Below, piece by piece: positions 1 to 6,026 of a stretch of 6,026 bases of DNA (its first letter is position 1; each line of letters opens with the position of its first letter). Position numbers and translations under genes: made by a program. The DNA comes from Bacillota bacterium (GTDB lineage: Bacteria > Bacillota > Clostridia > Christensenellales > CAG-138). Where the stretch lies: the NCBI GenBank assembly GCA_023416895.1, contig JAEZGQ010000128.1, positions 1 to 6,026 on the forward strand. Direction: 5' to 3'. The notes under the pieces are model-generated. The model was not told where the DNA came from, did no database searches, and worked only from the letters and a program-made list of their open reading frames with translations.

Positions 1-159
1 GGTTCGCTTCGCGAATATCTTGGCGAAACCTACGGCGAAGAAGACCTTCGCCGTGACGAATACTTTGTGCGGCGCGGATTTTGGGGCGCGGCGCGCGACA
101 CGGCAAGCCATGTAAGGATGCTGTATAGCAGGATGAAAGAAAGAAAAAACGGGTTTTAA
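1..159 (+). CDS. C-terminal end of an unrecognised protein (5' truncated by window)
   Basis: The frame is open from the first base and stops at TAA 157-159, giving the last 52 residues of a longer protein. The tail is rich in charged residues (Arg, Glu, Asp, Lys), with aromatic residues around the stretch EYFVRRGFWGAARD, and ends in a basic KERKNGF. This looks like a soluble C-terminus rather than a membrane segment. I do not recognise the family. The main support is position: the stop lies only 11 bases before a very strong intrinsic terminator. The opposite strand is also open in the exact antisense codon register here, but it has no ribosome binding site and would read through the terminator, so the plus strand is preferred. 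Confidence 0.6.
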   Translation, partial: GSLREYLGETYGEEDLRRDEYFVRRGFWGAARDTASHVRMLYSRMKERKNGF

Positions 160-170
160 CGGGCAACGCA

Positions 171-211
171 AAAGAACCGGTTCGGCATAAATGCCGAACC
201 GGTTCTTTTTT
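171..211 (+). terminator. Strong intrinsic terminator, probably bidirectional
   Basis: A perfect 17-bp inverted repeat (171-187 with 192-208, centred on AACCGGTTCGGC) closes a 4-base loop TAAA. It is followed by T6 at 206-211, part of which pairs in the stem. It sits just after the plus-strand stop at 159. On the opposite strand the stem ends in four T, so it can also stop the convergent minus-strand gene that ends at 417. Confidence 0.93.
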
Positions 212-416
212 GGTGTTGGAGGCTTCAAGCAAAGGGCTTCATTCAAACAAGAAAATGCAATCGCACATTCCACCGCGCCGAGTATAGATTCCCTCGCAGC
301 ATAGACGATAATAATCAGTCCGAAGCAAGGCGTGTAGCGGTGAGCGAGATACCCTGTAAAACCCGCCGCAGCACCTCGCAAAAATGGCTTGGACATTTTC
401 GTGAAAGCAAAGCGCT
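212..416. other. Convergent intergenic stretch, no supported gene
   Basis: This lies between the terminator hairpin and the stop of the minus-strand gene. Two minus-strand frames are open here. One runs from about 450 to the left window edge with an ATG at 394-396; the other runs 466-239 across the end of the neighbouring gene. Neither has a Shine-Dalgarno sequence, and their translations show no family I recognise. It is most likely the 3' untranslated region of the minus-strand gene, or a piece of an intergenic repeat. Confidence 0.5.
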
Positions 417-1439
417 CTACGCCTCCGCGATGTCCGAAATCTTTTCCCCTTCAAAGGAAAACTCAAAAAGCCGCGCCGAGCTAAGCCGGTCGCCCTCCTG
501 CTCGATAAGCCCCATGTAGCGCCCGCTCAAATCCGACACGGGCGGGCGTGCTGACGCAAAATTTCCCAGGAAATCTTTAATTTCGACAAAGCTGAACTCC
601 GCGTTGAGATCGTCTGTCAAATAGCCGCGCGCCTCCTCCTCAAAGCCCTCGCGTACCGCCTCGCAAAATGCCTGCACCAAATGAAGGCGCGTTCTCGGGT
701 AGACGAACTCGTGTGTAAAAAAGCCCGTCGCCTCCTCGTAGGCTTCAAAGGCGTTTTCTACAAGCTGGTAGCGTGTTACGCGCTCGTGCTTTTGAAGTGT
801 GTCGAGATAAACAATCTGCTCCACGGTTTCGCCGCTCGTGCGCATCGCGTCGCCGGTTACGTCAAGCGCCGCGTCGAGCCGGGTGTCTAAAAGAAGCAAA
901 CGCACCCTTTTGTCCTCAAGTTCCGCGATTACCTTGGCAAAGCGCCGCTCGCCCACCGTGAAAAGCGAAAGGCTTCCTCCGTCGCCCTGCCCGAGCGCGT
1001 AGGCTGCAAGCGTCCGCCCACCCTCGTCGGCACTGAGCCGCAGGCCGTTTTCGTAATAGAGCGTAAGCGTGCGGCGGCGCTTTAAAACGGAGTATTCCAG
1101 CGTGTCGATGGTGTGGGGAAAGGGTAGGCGCGCGCTTTTTAAAAAGCTGCCCGTCTGCAAGAAAAGCTCGTACACGCCGCCCGGCCACGCGCATACCTTC
1201 ACGTCCGCCGCGTGCGGGGCGGAAATCGCGCCGCTCTCAAAGCTCATTTTACGCGTCACAGGGTAACGAAAATCCGAATCTCCAAGCGGGAGGGCGCAAA
1301 TGTAATAGTCGCCGCTGTCGGAAATGGGCATGGCAACAAAGGAGGCATGGTCGCATTCGCCAATGTATTGACCATTGACCTCAATGAGCGCGTGCGTGTC
1401 CGCGCGGATGATCATAAGCGGAACAGGGGAGTAATACAT
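417..1439 (-). CDS. Uncharacterised 340-residue soluble protein
   Basis: ATG at 1437-1439 is preceded on the minus strand by GAGGT (plus-strand 1446-1450) at a 6-base spacing, and the frame ends at TAG 417-419. The protein has no signal peptide and no membrane segment, so it is probably cytoplasmic. The first 210 residues or so are dominated by short beta-like stretches. Near the N-terminus HALIEVNGQYIGEC has a V-x-G-x-x-I-G pattern loosely like PEGA-type repeats. Residues 210-270 look helical. The last 90 residues (from about 250) run helix, then YLTDDLN, then alternating strands, an order reminiscent of NTF2/SnoaL-like folds; this is a weak impression, not an assignment. It is divergent from asnS and has no partner gene in the window. 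It appears to be a real gene because of its length, ribosome binding site and GC-rich codon use matching asnS. Function unknown. Confidence 0.82.
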   Translation of the reverse strand: MYYSPVPLMIIRADTHALIEVNGQYIGECDHASFVAMPISDSGDYYICALPLGDSDFRYPVTRKMSFESGAISAPHAADVKVCAWPGGVYELFLQTGSFLKSARLPFPHTIDTLEYSVLKRRRTLTLYYENGLRLSADEGGRTLAAYALGQGDGGSLSLFTVGERRFAKVIAELEDKRVRLLLLDTRLDAALDVTGDAMRTSGETVEQIVYLDTLQKHERVTRYQLVENAFEAYEEATGFFTHEFVYPRTRLHLVQAFCEAVREGFEEEARGYLTDDLNAEFSFVEIKDFLGNFASARPPVSDLSGRYMGLIEQEGDRLSSARLFEFSFEGEKISDIAEA

Positions 1440-1640
1440 GCTTCTACCTCGCTAAGGGAGTGGAGTCCCTTACCATCAAAAACTACGGTTCCTAAGGCAC
1501 AATGGCTTGTACCACTTCATGTATATGCCCGTTCGCGCGGTGTTATGACGCGCATAGTTTGTTTCCTGCGCGGCGGCGTCCCCTTTGTGCGCTGTGAAGC
1601 GTTCGGGCGAACGGCCGAATTTTTGCGCTTGCCCGTTTCG

Positions 1641-1669
1641 TTGCAAAAGCCCTTATTTTGGGGTATAAT
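1641..1669 (+). promoter_or_regulatory. asnS promoter, sigma-A type
   Basis: The -35 box is TTGCAA (1641-1646, four of six consensus bases). A 17-base spacer leads to a perfect -10 box TATAAT (1664-1669). Transcription should begin near 1676, giving an untranslated leader of only about 45 bases. That is too short for a T-box riboswitch, so regulation by uncharged tRNA-Asn at this promoter is unlikely. Confidence 0.85.
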
Positions 1670-1708
1670 GACCGGAAAAGACATAACGACATTTGACAGA
1701 CAGAATTG

Positions 1709-1713
1709 GGAGG
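1709..1713 (+). promoter_or_regulatory. Ribosome binding site that fixes the asnS start
   Basis: GGAGG lies 7 bases before GTG 1721, an ideal spacing. The in-frame TTG at 1706 touches this sequence and has no site of its own, so GTG 1721 is the start. Confidence 0.88.
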
Positions 1714-1720
1714 GCTTCCT

Positions 1721-3103
<1,383 letters not shown>

Positions 3104-3109
3104 AAGGTC

Positions 3110-3134
3110 AAAAAGTTGCCTGAGCCACTTTTTT
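3110..3134 (+). terminator. Probable asnS terminator
   Basis: Seven bases after the asnS stop, A5-GTTGC (3110-3119) pairs with GCCAC-T6 (3124-3134) around the loop CTGA, with one T/C mismatch. The core stem is short, so it may be inefficient; stronger hairpins lie further downstream. Confidence 0.55.
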
Positions 3135-3181
3135 GAAGGTTACAGAAAGCACCTGCTCGTAAACTCGCGGACGGTAATTCC

Positions 3182-3215
3182 AGCAAAGAAAGCCTTGCGC
3201 CGCAAGGCTTTTGCT
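3182..3215. repeat. Long imperfect palindrome (REP-like hairpin)
   Basis: AAAGCCTTGC (3189-3198) pairs perfectly with GCAAGGCTTT (3202-3211) around loop GCC. After a 3-base bulge, AGCA (3182-3185) pairs with TGCT (3212-3215). The T4 at 3209-3212 could make it a backup terminator for asnS. Only one copy is present in this window, so calling it a dispersed repeat is inference. Confidence 0.5.
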
Positions 3216-3334
3216 CGCGCCGCACATGTCGCCACTCGCGAACTTAGCCTCCGGGAGCTGCGGCCCCCGAACCCCAACGATTTTTTTAACAGTCTGAGCC
3301 TTTGCCGTTTCGACGGAAAAAAATGAAGGATGAT

Positions 3335-3354
3335 CTCTATCCGGCAGGATAGAG
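3335..3354. other. 8-bp hairpin upstream of terminator
   Basis: CTCTATCC (3335-3342) pairs perfectly with GGATAGAG (3347-3354) around a GGCA loop. There is no T-tract on the plus strand. It lies 9 bases before the terminator at 3364, so the two may form one tandem RNA structure. Confidence 0.5.
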
Positions 3355-3363
3355 AACGAAAAG

Positions 3364-3396
3364 ACCGAGAACATCTTCGTGATGCCCTCGGTTTTT
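3364..3396 (+). terminator. Intrinsic terminator
   Basis: ACCGAG (3364-3369) pairs with CTCGGT (3387-3392). Inside a 2x2 internal loop (AA/CC), CATC (3372-3375) pairs with GATG (3381-3384) around TTCGT. A run of five T (3392-3396) follows. It would stop read-through from asnS or end a small transcript, and it insulates the operon downstream. On the minus strand the stem is followed by four T, so weak bidirectional activity is possible. Confidence 0.75.
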
Positions 3397-3477
3397 CTTA
3401 TCTAGTGCGGTCATTTTAACGAGTTATAGCCAAAATCACCTAAATTTTAACTTTTTTAACGTCATAAACGAAGATAA

Positions 3478-3498
3478 AATTATTGACAAACAATAATT
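3478..3498. promoter_or_regulatory. Operator O1, overlapping the -35 box
   Basis: This is a perfect 8-bp inverted repeat, AATTATTG-N5-CAATAATT, with spacer ACAAA. It covers the whole -35 hexamer. An identical set of arms recurs at 3509-3529. The arrangement is typical of a dimeric helix-turn-helix regulator site. The likely binder is the small Cro/C1-type protein encoded in the same operon, which is inference. Confidence 0.85.
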
Positions 3499-3511
3499 AC
3501 GGCATTACAAT
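3483..3511 (+). promoter_or_regulatory. Strong sigma-A promoter of the three-gene operon
   Basis: A perfect -35 box TTGACA (3483-3488), a 17-base spacer and a -10 box TACAAT (3506-3511, five of six) form a near-consensus promoter. Transcription should start near 3518, leaving a leader of about 24 bases before GTG 3542. So strong a promoter buried between palindromic operators suggests it is held off by a repressor. Confidence 0.9.
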
Positions 3512-3529
3512 TATTGTAAAACAATAATT
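3509..3529. promoter_or_regulatory. Operator O2, overlapping the -10 box and start site
   Basis: This is a second perfect AATTATTG-N5-CAATAATT palindrome, with spacer TAAAA. It starts exactly 31 bases after O1, about three helical turns, so both would face the same side of the DNA. It overlaps the end of the -10 box and the predicted transcription start and ends just before the ribosome binding site. Confidence 0.85.
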
Positions 3530-3531
3530 TT

Positions 3532-3537
3532 GAGGTG
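3532..3537 (+). promoter_or_regulatory. Ribosome binding site choosing GTG 3542
   Basis: GAGGTG lies 4 bases (6 from GAGG) before GTG 3542. An upstream in-frame TTG at 3530 overlaps this site and so cannot use it. Starting at GTG also gives a normal membrane-protein N-terminus, MKRKLLY followed by a hydrophobic helix. Confidence 0.8.
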
Positions 3538-3541
3538 TCTT

Positions 3542-4483
3542 GTGAAACGAAAGTTGTTATACATTTTTTTGAGCGTCGAGTTTGCTGTACTGCTGGCACT
3601 CGTACTGCTGAGCGCAGAACTTCCAAGCCTGTTCTCATCGCTTCTCGCCTTCCCATTCGAGCAGATCGGTGCGGGGTTACGGGCGCTGTCATTGACCGGG
3701 CAGATCGGGAACGGTTTGGCGCTGGCGATATGGGTAGGCGTATCTATGATTCCACTGGTTCCGGCGTGGCGGCACAGGAAGGATAAAAACCGTAAGTTGG
3801 AGAACGGCTTGCTCTATTCTTTGACAGGGTTGCTGCTCTTTGTGCTTAGCAGCATGGCGAATCCCTTTATAACCCATTCGGTTTTTCCCGGTATTGATGA
3901 CATTGGTCTCCCGGTCATGAAGGCAATTATGGGCGGTACGGTGTGGTCGGTAGTCGTGTTGCTGGTGATTGTTCGTCTGCTGCGGTTGTTCCGCTCAGGC
4001 GATACTAAGGTGCTTTTTGGCTATTTGCGTAGCTTGTTGTATGCCTTGTGCGTGCTGTTCACCGGCGTGATCGCACTCTCCTGCGGCGGCATACTGGCAG
4101 GCCTTTCGAACATACAGCGCGGCATGGATGGCATGATGACTGTTGTGCGCTTTTTGGTGGCGTCGCTGCCGTATGTGCTGGATATCGCCATCACGCTATC
4201 GGCACTCACGCTATTGGATGCGCTTCTTTCGCAAGAACAGAGCGGAACTGCCGATTGCGCCGACAAGCTTACCAAGCTCTGCTGCGTTTCACTTGGTATT
4301 ACAGCAGCGTCTGTGGCAGCGCTCAATGTACTTCAGCTTGTGTTGTCGCAGTGGCTCTCTGACATTGCAGTCAGCGTTGATGTTCCAATCATGAGCATTG
4401 TGTTTGTACTTGCGATTCTTCTCGTCTCCAGACTAATTTCGGAGAACCGGCGGTTACGGGATGACAACGATCTGTTCATATGA
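3542..4483 (+). CDS. Polytopic membrane protein, DUF2975-like second half
   Basis: This integral membrane protein has 313 residues and about eight predicted membrane segments, near residues 5-25, 57-76, 88-106, 128-150, 160-187, 203-229, 243-269 and 280-300. Basic loops such as RHRKDKNRK (77-85) suggest inside orientation of those turns. The second half (about 160-313) has the layout I know from DUF2975: LPYVLDI segment, a soluble loop, two more helices, and a charged tail ISENRRLRDDNDLFI like the usual ENDLTV end. Classical DUF2975 proteins are about 150-170 residues with four helices, so this one is roughly doubled by an N-terminal extension. It has no catalytic or transport motif I can see. 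It is the first gene of the operon, 12 bases before a YozG-like regulator, a pairing known from Firmicutes (YoaS/YozG in Bacillus). The molecular role is unknown; a membrane sensor or partner of the regulator is an inference. Confidence 0.88.
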   Translation: MKRKLLYIFLSVEFAVLLALVLLSAELPSLFSSLLAFPFEQIGAGLRALSLTGQIGNGLALAIWVGVSMIPLVPAWRHRKDKNRKLENGLLYSLTGLLLFVLSSMANPFITHSVFPGIDDIGLPVMKAIMGGTVWSVVVLLVIVRLLRLFRSGDTKVLFGYLRSLLYALCVLFTGVIALSCGGILAGLSNIQRGMDGMMTVVRFLVASLPYVLDIAITLSALTLLDALLSQEQSGTADCADKLTKLCCVSLGITAASVAALNVLQLVLSQWLSDIAVSVDVPIMSIVFVLAILLVSRLISENRRLRDDNDLFI

Positions 4484-4495
4484 GGGGGTGTCGAT

Positions 4496-4726
4496 ATGGC
4501 AATACAGGTACATCTTGAGGATGTCCTGAAAGAGCGAGGCATGACCTCAAAGGAGCTTTGTGCGATGGTGGGGATCACCGAGGCAAATCTTTCCATACTG
4601 CGAAGCGGCAAGGCCAAGGGCATCCGGTTCGGAACGGTCAATAAGATATGCTATTATCTCGGATGCGATGTGGGAGACATTTTGAAATTCGACGGGAATT
4701 TGGAGGACGGGGATGAAAACGAATAA
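4496..4726 (+). CDS. Small Cro/C1-type HTH transcriptional regulator (YozG-like)
   Basis: This 76-residue DNA-binding protein starts at ATG 4496 with an AGGGGG ribosome binding site 7 bases upstream, itself overlapping the end of the membrane gene. The five-helix Cro/C1 fold fills residues 5-65: SKELCAMVGI (18-27) is the first helix of the HTH and EANLSILRSGKAKGIRF (29-45) holds the recognition helix. LGCDVGDILKF (55-65) is the typical close of the domain. The arrangement NLSILRSGKAK-x-IRF-x-T closely matches the YozG-type regulators I know next to DUF2975 genes. It has no sensory domain, only a short acidic tail (DGNLEDGDENE). The twin palindromes at the operon promoter are its probable targets, giving autoregulation; whether it responds to the membrane protein is unknown. 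Its last 14 bases overlap the next gene. Confidence 0.93.
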   Translation: MAIQVHLEDVLKERGMTSKELCAMVGITEANLSILRSGKAKGIRFGTVNKICYYLGCDVGDILKFDGNLEDGDENE

Positions 4727-5693
4727 GATTATCATCATATTTATCTGCGTGATGCTTACTTTCTTCACGCTGGGCGCTACCGATGTGATGCACTTGGCCA
4801 ATACCTTAACGGAAGAAGAGAATGTAGAAGACTGCCTAATTGGCATGTTCATTACAACAAAACCGCTTGACCTGTTCGATATGGAGGGCTATTTCAACGA
4901 TAACGCCGAAAAAATACTCTCCGGTGGCGAGCTTAGCGAGAGCATGAGTGAAAAGTATCAAGGCAGGCTCAATGCTACGCTTGTTGAAAAACCTTATACC
5001 AACGAGGAAACAGGCGAGATTACGATGATACAGGAATACGTCATTGAAGGGGTCGAAGGCATCGGTTATTTTTACGCACGATACACTGACGATGTAAGTA
5101 CCTATCGCGGAAGCAACAGTAACGATGCCATATCAGATGGAAAGGTGGCGATTTCCTCCACGGACGAGGGGGAGAGCGTATCTTTAGAGGGGACGATCTA
5201 TGCTTCGACCGCAGGAGGGCCGAACACATTTTACTACAATCCAGTCTATCAAACGGCTCAAGGCGAGGTCTACGTCATGACCGGGCAGGGTATGTCCTAT
5301 GGTGGTGAAATCACCGACGGAATGTCCGGTTACTATGAGTTTAAGCAAGAAACATCCACTACCTCTGACAACGAGTCAGAGACGTTTAGTTCCTATGTAA
5401 AAATTGCGATATCCTTTATGGCTGCACCAAAGAGCGTGAAACTAATCCAACTCGATGGCGAAAGCAACGTGCTGTCACGAGAGGAATACGCACCCGGAAA
5501 GCTGCCGGATAGCTTGACCGTGGAGCCGAATACAGAATACATTGTCGTTGAAACGAGTTCAGGCGGTACAGGCTTCAGTGAGACCATTGTGCGAGAGCTT
5601 TACCAGCCGGGCGACGAGAGTTTGTTCGCCTTCTACCGCCGGGACGACGGCATCTGCATCAAACAGTATTGCTCAATAATATGGAACGAATGA
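4713..5693 (+). CDS. Exported protein of unknown function
   Basis: ATG 4713 overlaps the regulator gene by 14 bases and has GGAGG (4702-4706) 6 bases upstream, so the genes are likely translationally coupled. The product has 326 residues. It begins with a signal peptide or membrane anchor: KTNK, then a hydrophobic core (6-20), with possible signal-peptidase cleavage after LGA (20-22). Cys12 is not in a lipobox context, so it does not look like a lipoprotein. The rest is acidic and hydrophilic with many short beta-like stretches rich in Thr, Ser, Tyr and Gly, for example NTFYYNPVYQ (171-180) and YVMTGQGMSYGG (187-198). EEYAPGKLPDSLTVEPNTEYIVVE (257-280) resembles a small beta-sandwich. Three cysteines lie outside the signal region (41, 315, 320); the last two, in GICIKQYC, might pair. 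I recognise no enzyme motif. The context suggests an envelope or extracellular partner of the membrane protein. Confidence 0.88.
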   Translation: MKTNKIIIIFICVMLTFFTLGATDVMHLANTLTEEENVEDCLIGMFITTKPLDLFDMEGYFNDNAEKILSGGELSESMSEKYQGRLNATLVEKPYTNEETGEITMIQEYVIEGVEGIGYFYARYTDDVSTYRGSNSNDAISDGKVAISSTDEGESVSLEGTIYASTAGGPNTFYYNPVYQTAQGEVYVMTGQGMSYGGEITDGMSGYYEFKQETSTTSDNESETFSSYVKIAISFMAAPKSVKLIQLDGESNVLSREEYAPGKLPDSLTVEPNTEYIVVETSSGGTGFSETIVRELYQPGDESLFAFYRRDDGICIKQYCSIIWNE

Positions 5694-5821
5694 TGCCACT
5701 AGTAAAGCGCTGAGAAACGGATGGGCTTGACCGCCTTTTTCTGTAAACCTACCAGGATAACGCCAACTAAAAGTAACTGCGATCTTGTTGGCTTCGTTCC
5801 CGTGGATAAGCTAAAGAGAGC

Positions 5822-5853
5822 GGAACAGGCATGATCGAAATTATACCTGTTCC
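5822..5853. other. Long hairpin in the operon 3' region
   Basis: GGAACAGG (5822-5829) pairs perfectly with CCTGTTCC (5846-5853). Across one C/A mismatch, ATGAT (5831-5835) pairs with ATTAT (5840-5844), one G-T wobble included, around a CGAA loop. There is no T-tract after it on the plus strand. On the minus strand the right arm contains TATAAT but no good -35 box at 17 bases. Confidence 0.55.
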
Positions 5854-5881
5854 TAAAAATCGCACATTGCTGCTTTATTGC

Positions 5882-5908
5882 GCCTTGTCGTTTCGGCAGG
5901 GCCTTTTT
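5882..5908 (+). terminator. Probable terminator of the three-gene operon
   Basis: GCCTTGTCG (5882-5890) pairs with CGGCAGGGC (5894-5902), nine pairs including two G-T wobbles, around a TTT loop. C and then T5 (5904-5908) follow. It lies about 190 bases after the last stop codon of the operon, a rather long 3' untranslated stretch. Confidence 0.65.
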
Positions 5909-6026
5909 CTTTATAAAAATGACCAAGCCAGATGCGCCGCGCCCAAGCCCCACGGGTACATAATGGTTTTTAGAGAAACATAACAATACATATACAGCCC
6001 GAACCAAAGCAACAAAGAATTTGCAG

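Larger units (their letters stand above)
1440..1720. other. Divergent intergenic region upstream of asnS
   Basis: This 281-base spacer separates the minus-strand unknown gene from asnS. It holds the asnS promoter at its right end and the minus-strand gene's ribosome binding site at its left end (1446-1450). A 7-bp hairpin (1453-1459 with 1466-1472, loop GTGGAG) lies just upstream of that site. I found no convincing sigma-A promoter for the minus-strand gene and no tRNA, small gene or full T-box. Confidence 0.6.
3104..3477. other. Gene-free region with several hairpins
   Basis: About 370 bases separate the asnS stop from the next operator region. The stretch contains the weak asnS terminator, a long imperfect palindrome at 3182-3215, a CCGT-TTCG-ACGG mini-hairpin at 3305-3316, a hairpin at 3335-3354 and a terminator at 3364-3396. 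A minus-strand frame (3374-3108, 88 codons) stays open across it, but it has no good ribosome binding site and reads through the hairpins. It is more likely a structured intergenic element than a gene. Confidence 0.55.
5694..6026. other. Gene-free tail of the window
   Basis: No gene can be supported here. A plus-strand ORF (ATG 5721 to TGA 5832-5834, 37 codons) has only a weak upstream purine run. A minus-strand frame is open from the right edge of the window to its stop at 5699, 108 codons, without a visible ribosome binding site. It could be the end of a gene lying outside, but its translation shows no known family and it would read through two hairpins. The stretch carries a hairpin at 5822-5853 and a probable terminator at 5882-5908. 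Confidence 0.5.

Noticed and set aside
1532..1545. T-box-like ACACCGCG on the minus strand
   Set aside because: It only partly matches the TGGNACCGCG core, and the required upstream stem I would fall in the asnS promoter and leader with no matching structure.
1693..1698. TTGACA in the asnS leader
   Set aside because: There is no -10-like sequence 16-18 bases downstream, and the better promoter lies just upstream.
3108..3374. 88-codon minus-strand frame after asnS
   Set aside because: It has no well-placed ribosome binding site, covers several hairpins including a terminator, and shows no recognisable domain.
5668..5679. TATTG-CT-CAATA near the end of the third gene as a third operator
   Set aside because: The arms are only five bases, the spacer is 2 rather than 5, and it is inside coding sequence.
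3409..5924. 9-bp inverted match (GGTCATTTT / AAAATGACC) flanking the operon as possible element ends
   Set aside because: Nine bases between two several-hundred-base regions is expected by chance, and no target duplication or recombinase is present.

Overview
This looks like chromosomal DNA from a moderately GC-rich Gram-positive anaerobe, most likely of class Clostridia (Firmicutes). The clues are strong GGAGG-type ribosome binding sites, GTG starts, sigma-A type promoters, intrinsic terminators with T-tracts, and a membrane protein plus YozG-like regulator pair of a kind I know from Firmicutes. No species can be named from the sequence.

Left part (1-1440): the tail of an unrecognised plus-strand gene (ends at 159) runs into a near-perfect 17-bp terminator hairpin (171-211). 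A convergent minus-strand gene (1439 to 417) encodes a 340-residue soluble protein that I cannot assign. The roughly 200 bases between that gene and the hairpin hold no convincing gene.

Centre (1441-3134): a divergent intergenic region carries a clear promoter (TTGCAA-N17-TATAAT) for asnS, the asparaginyl-tRNA synthetase gene. It is complete, starts at GTG 1721 and has a short leader with no T-box. A modest terminator hairpin follows its stop codon. The next 430 bases have no gene but contain several hairpins, one with a good T-tract.

Right part (3478-5908): a compact, AT-richer promoter with two copies of a 21-bp palindromic operator drives three tightly packed genes. They are a polytopic membrane protein whose second half resembles DUF2975, a 76-residue Cro/C1-type regulator of the YozG kind, and an exported 326-residue protein of unknown function. 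Gaps and overlaps (12-nt gap, 14-nt overlap) indicate one transcription unit, probably ending at a hairpin plus T-tract at 5882-5908. The likely logic is a self-regulating envelope module: the small regulator binds the twin operators over the -35 and the -10/start site, and the membrane protein and exported protein act in or outside the membrane, perhaps as sensor and effector. That logic is inference. The last 330 bases hold no gene I can support.
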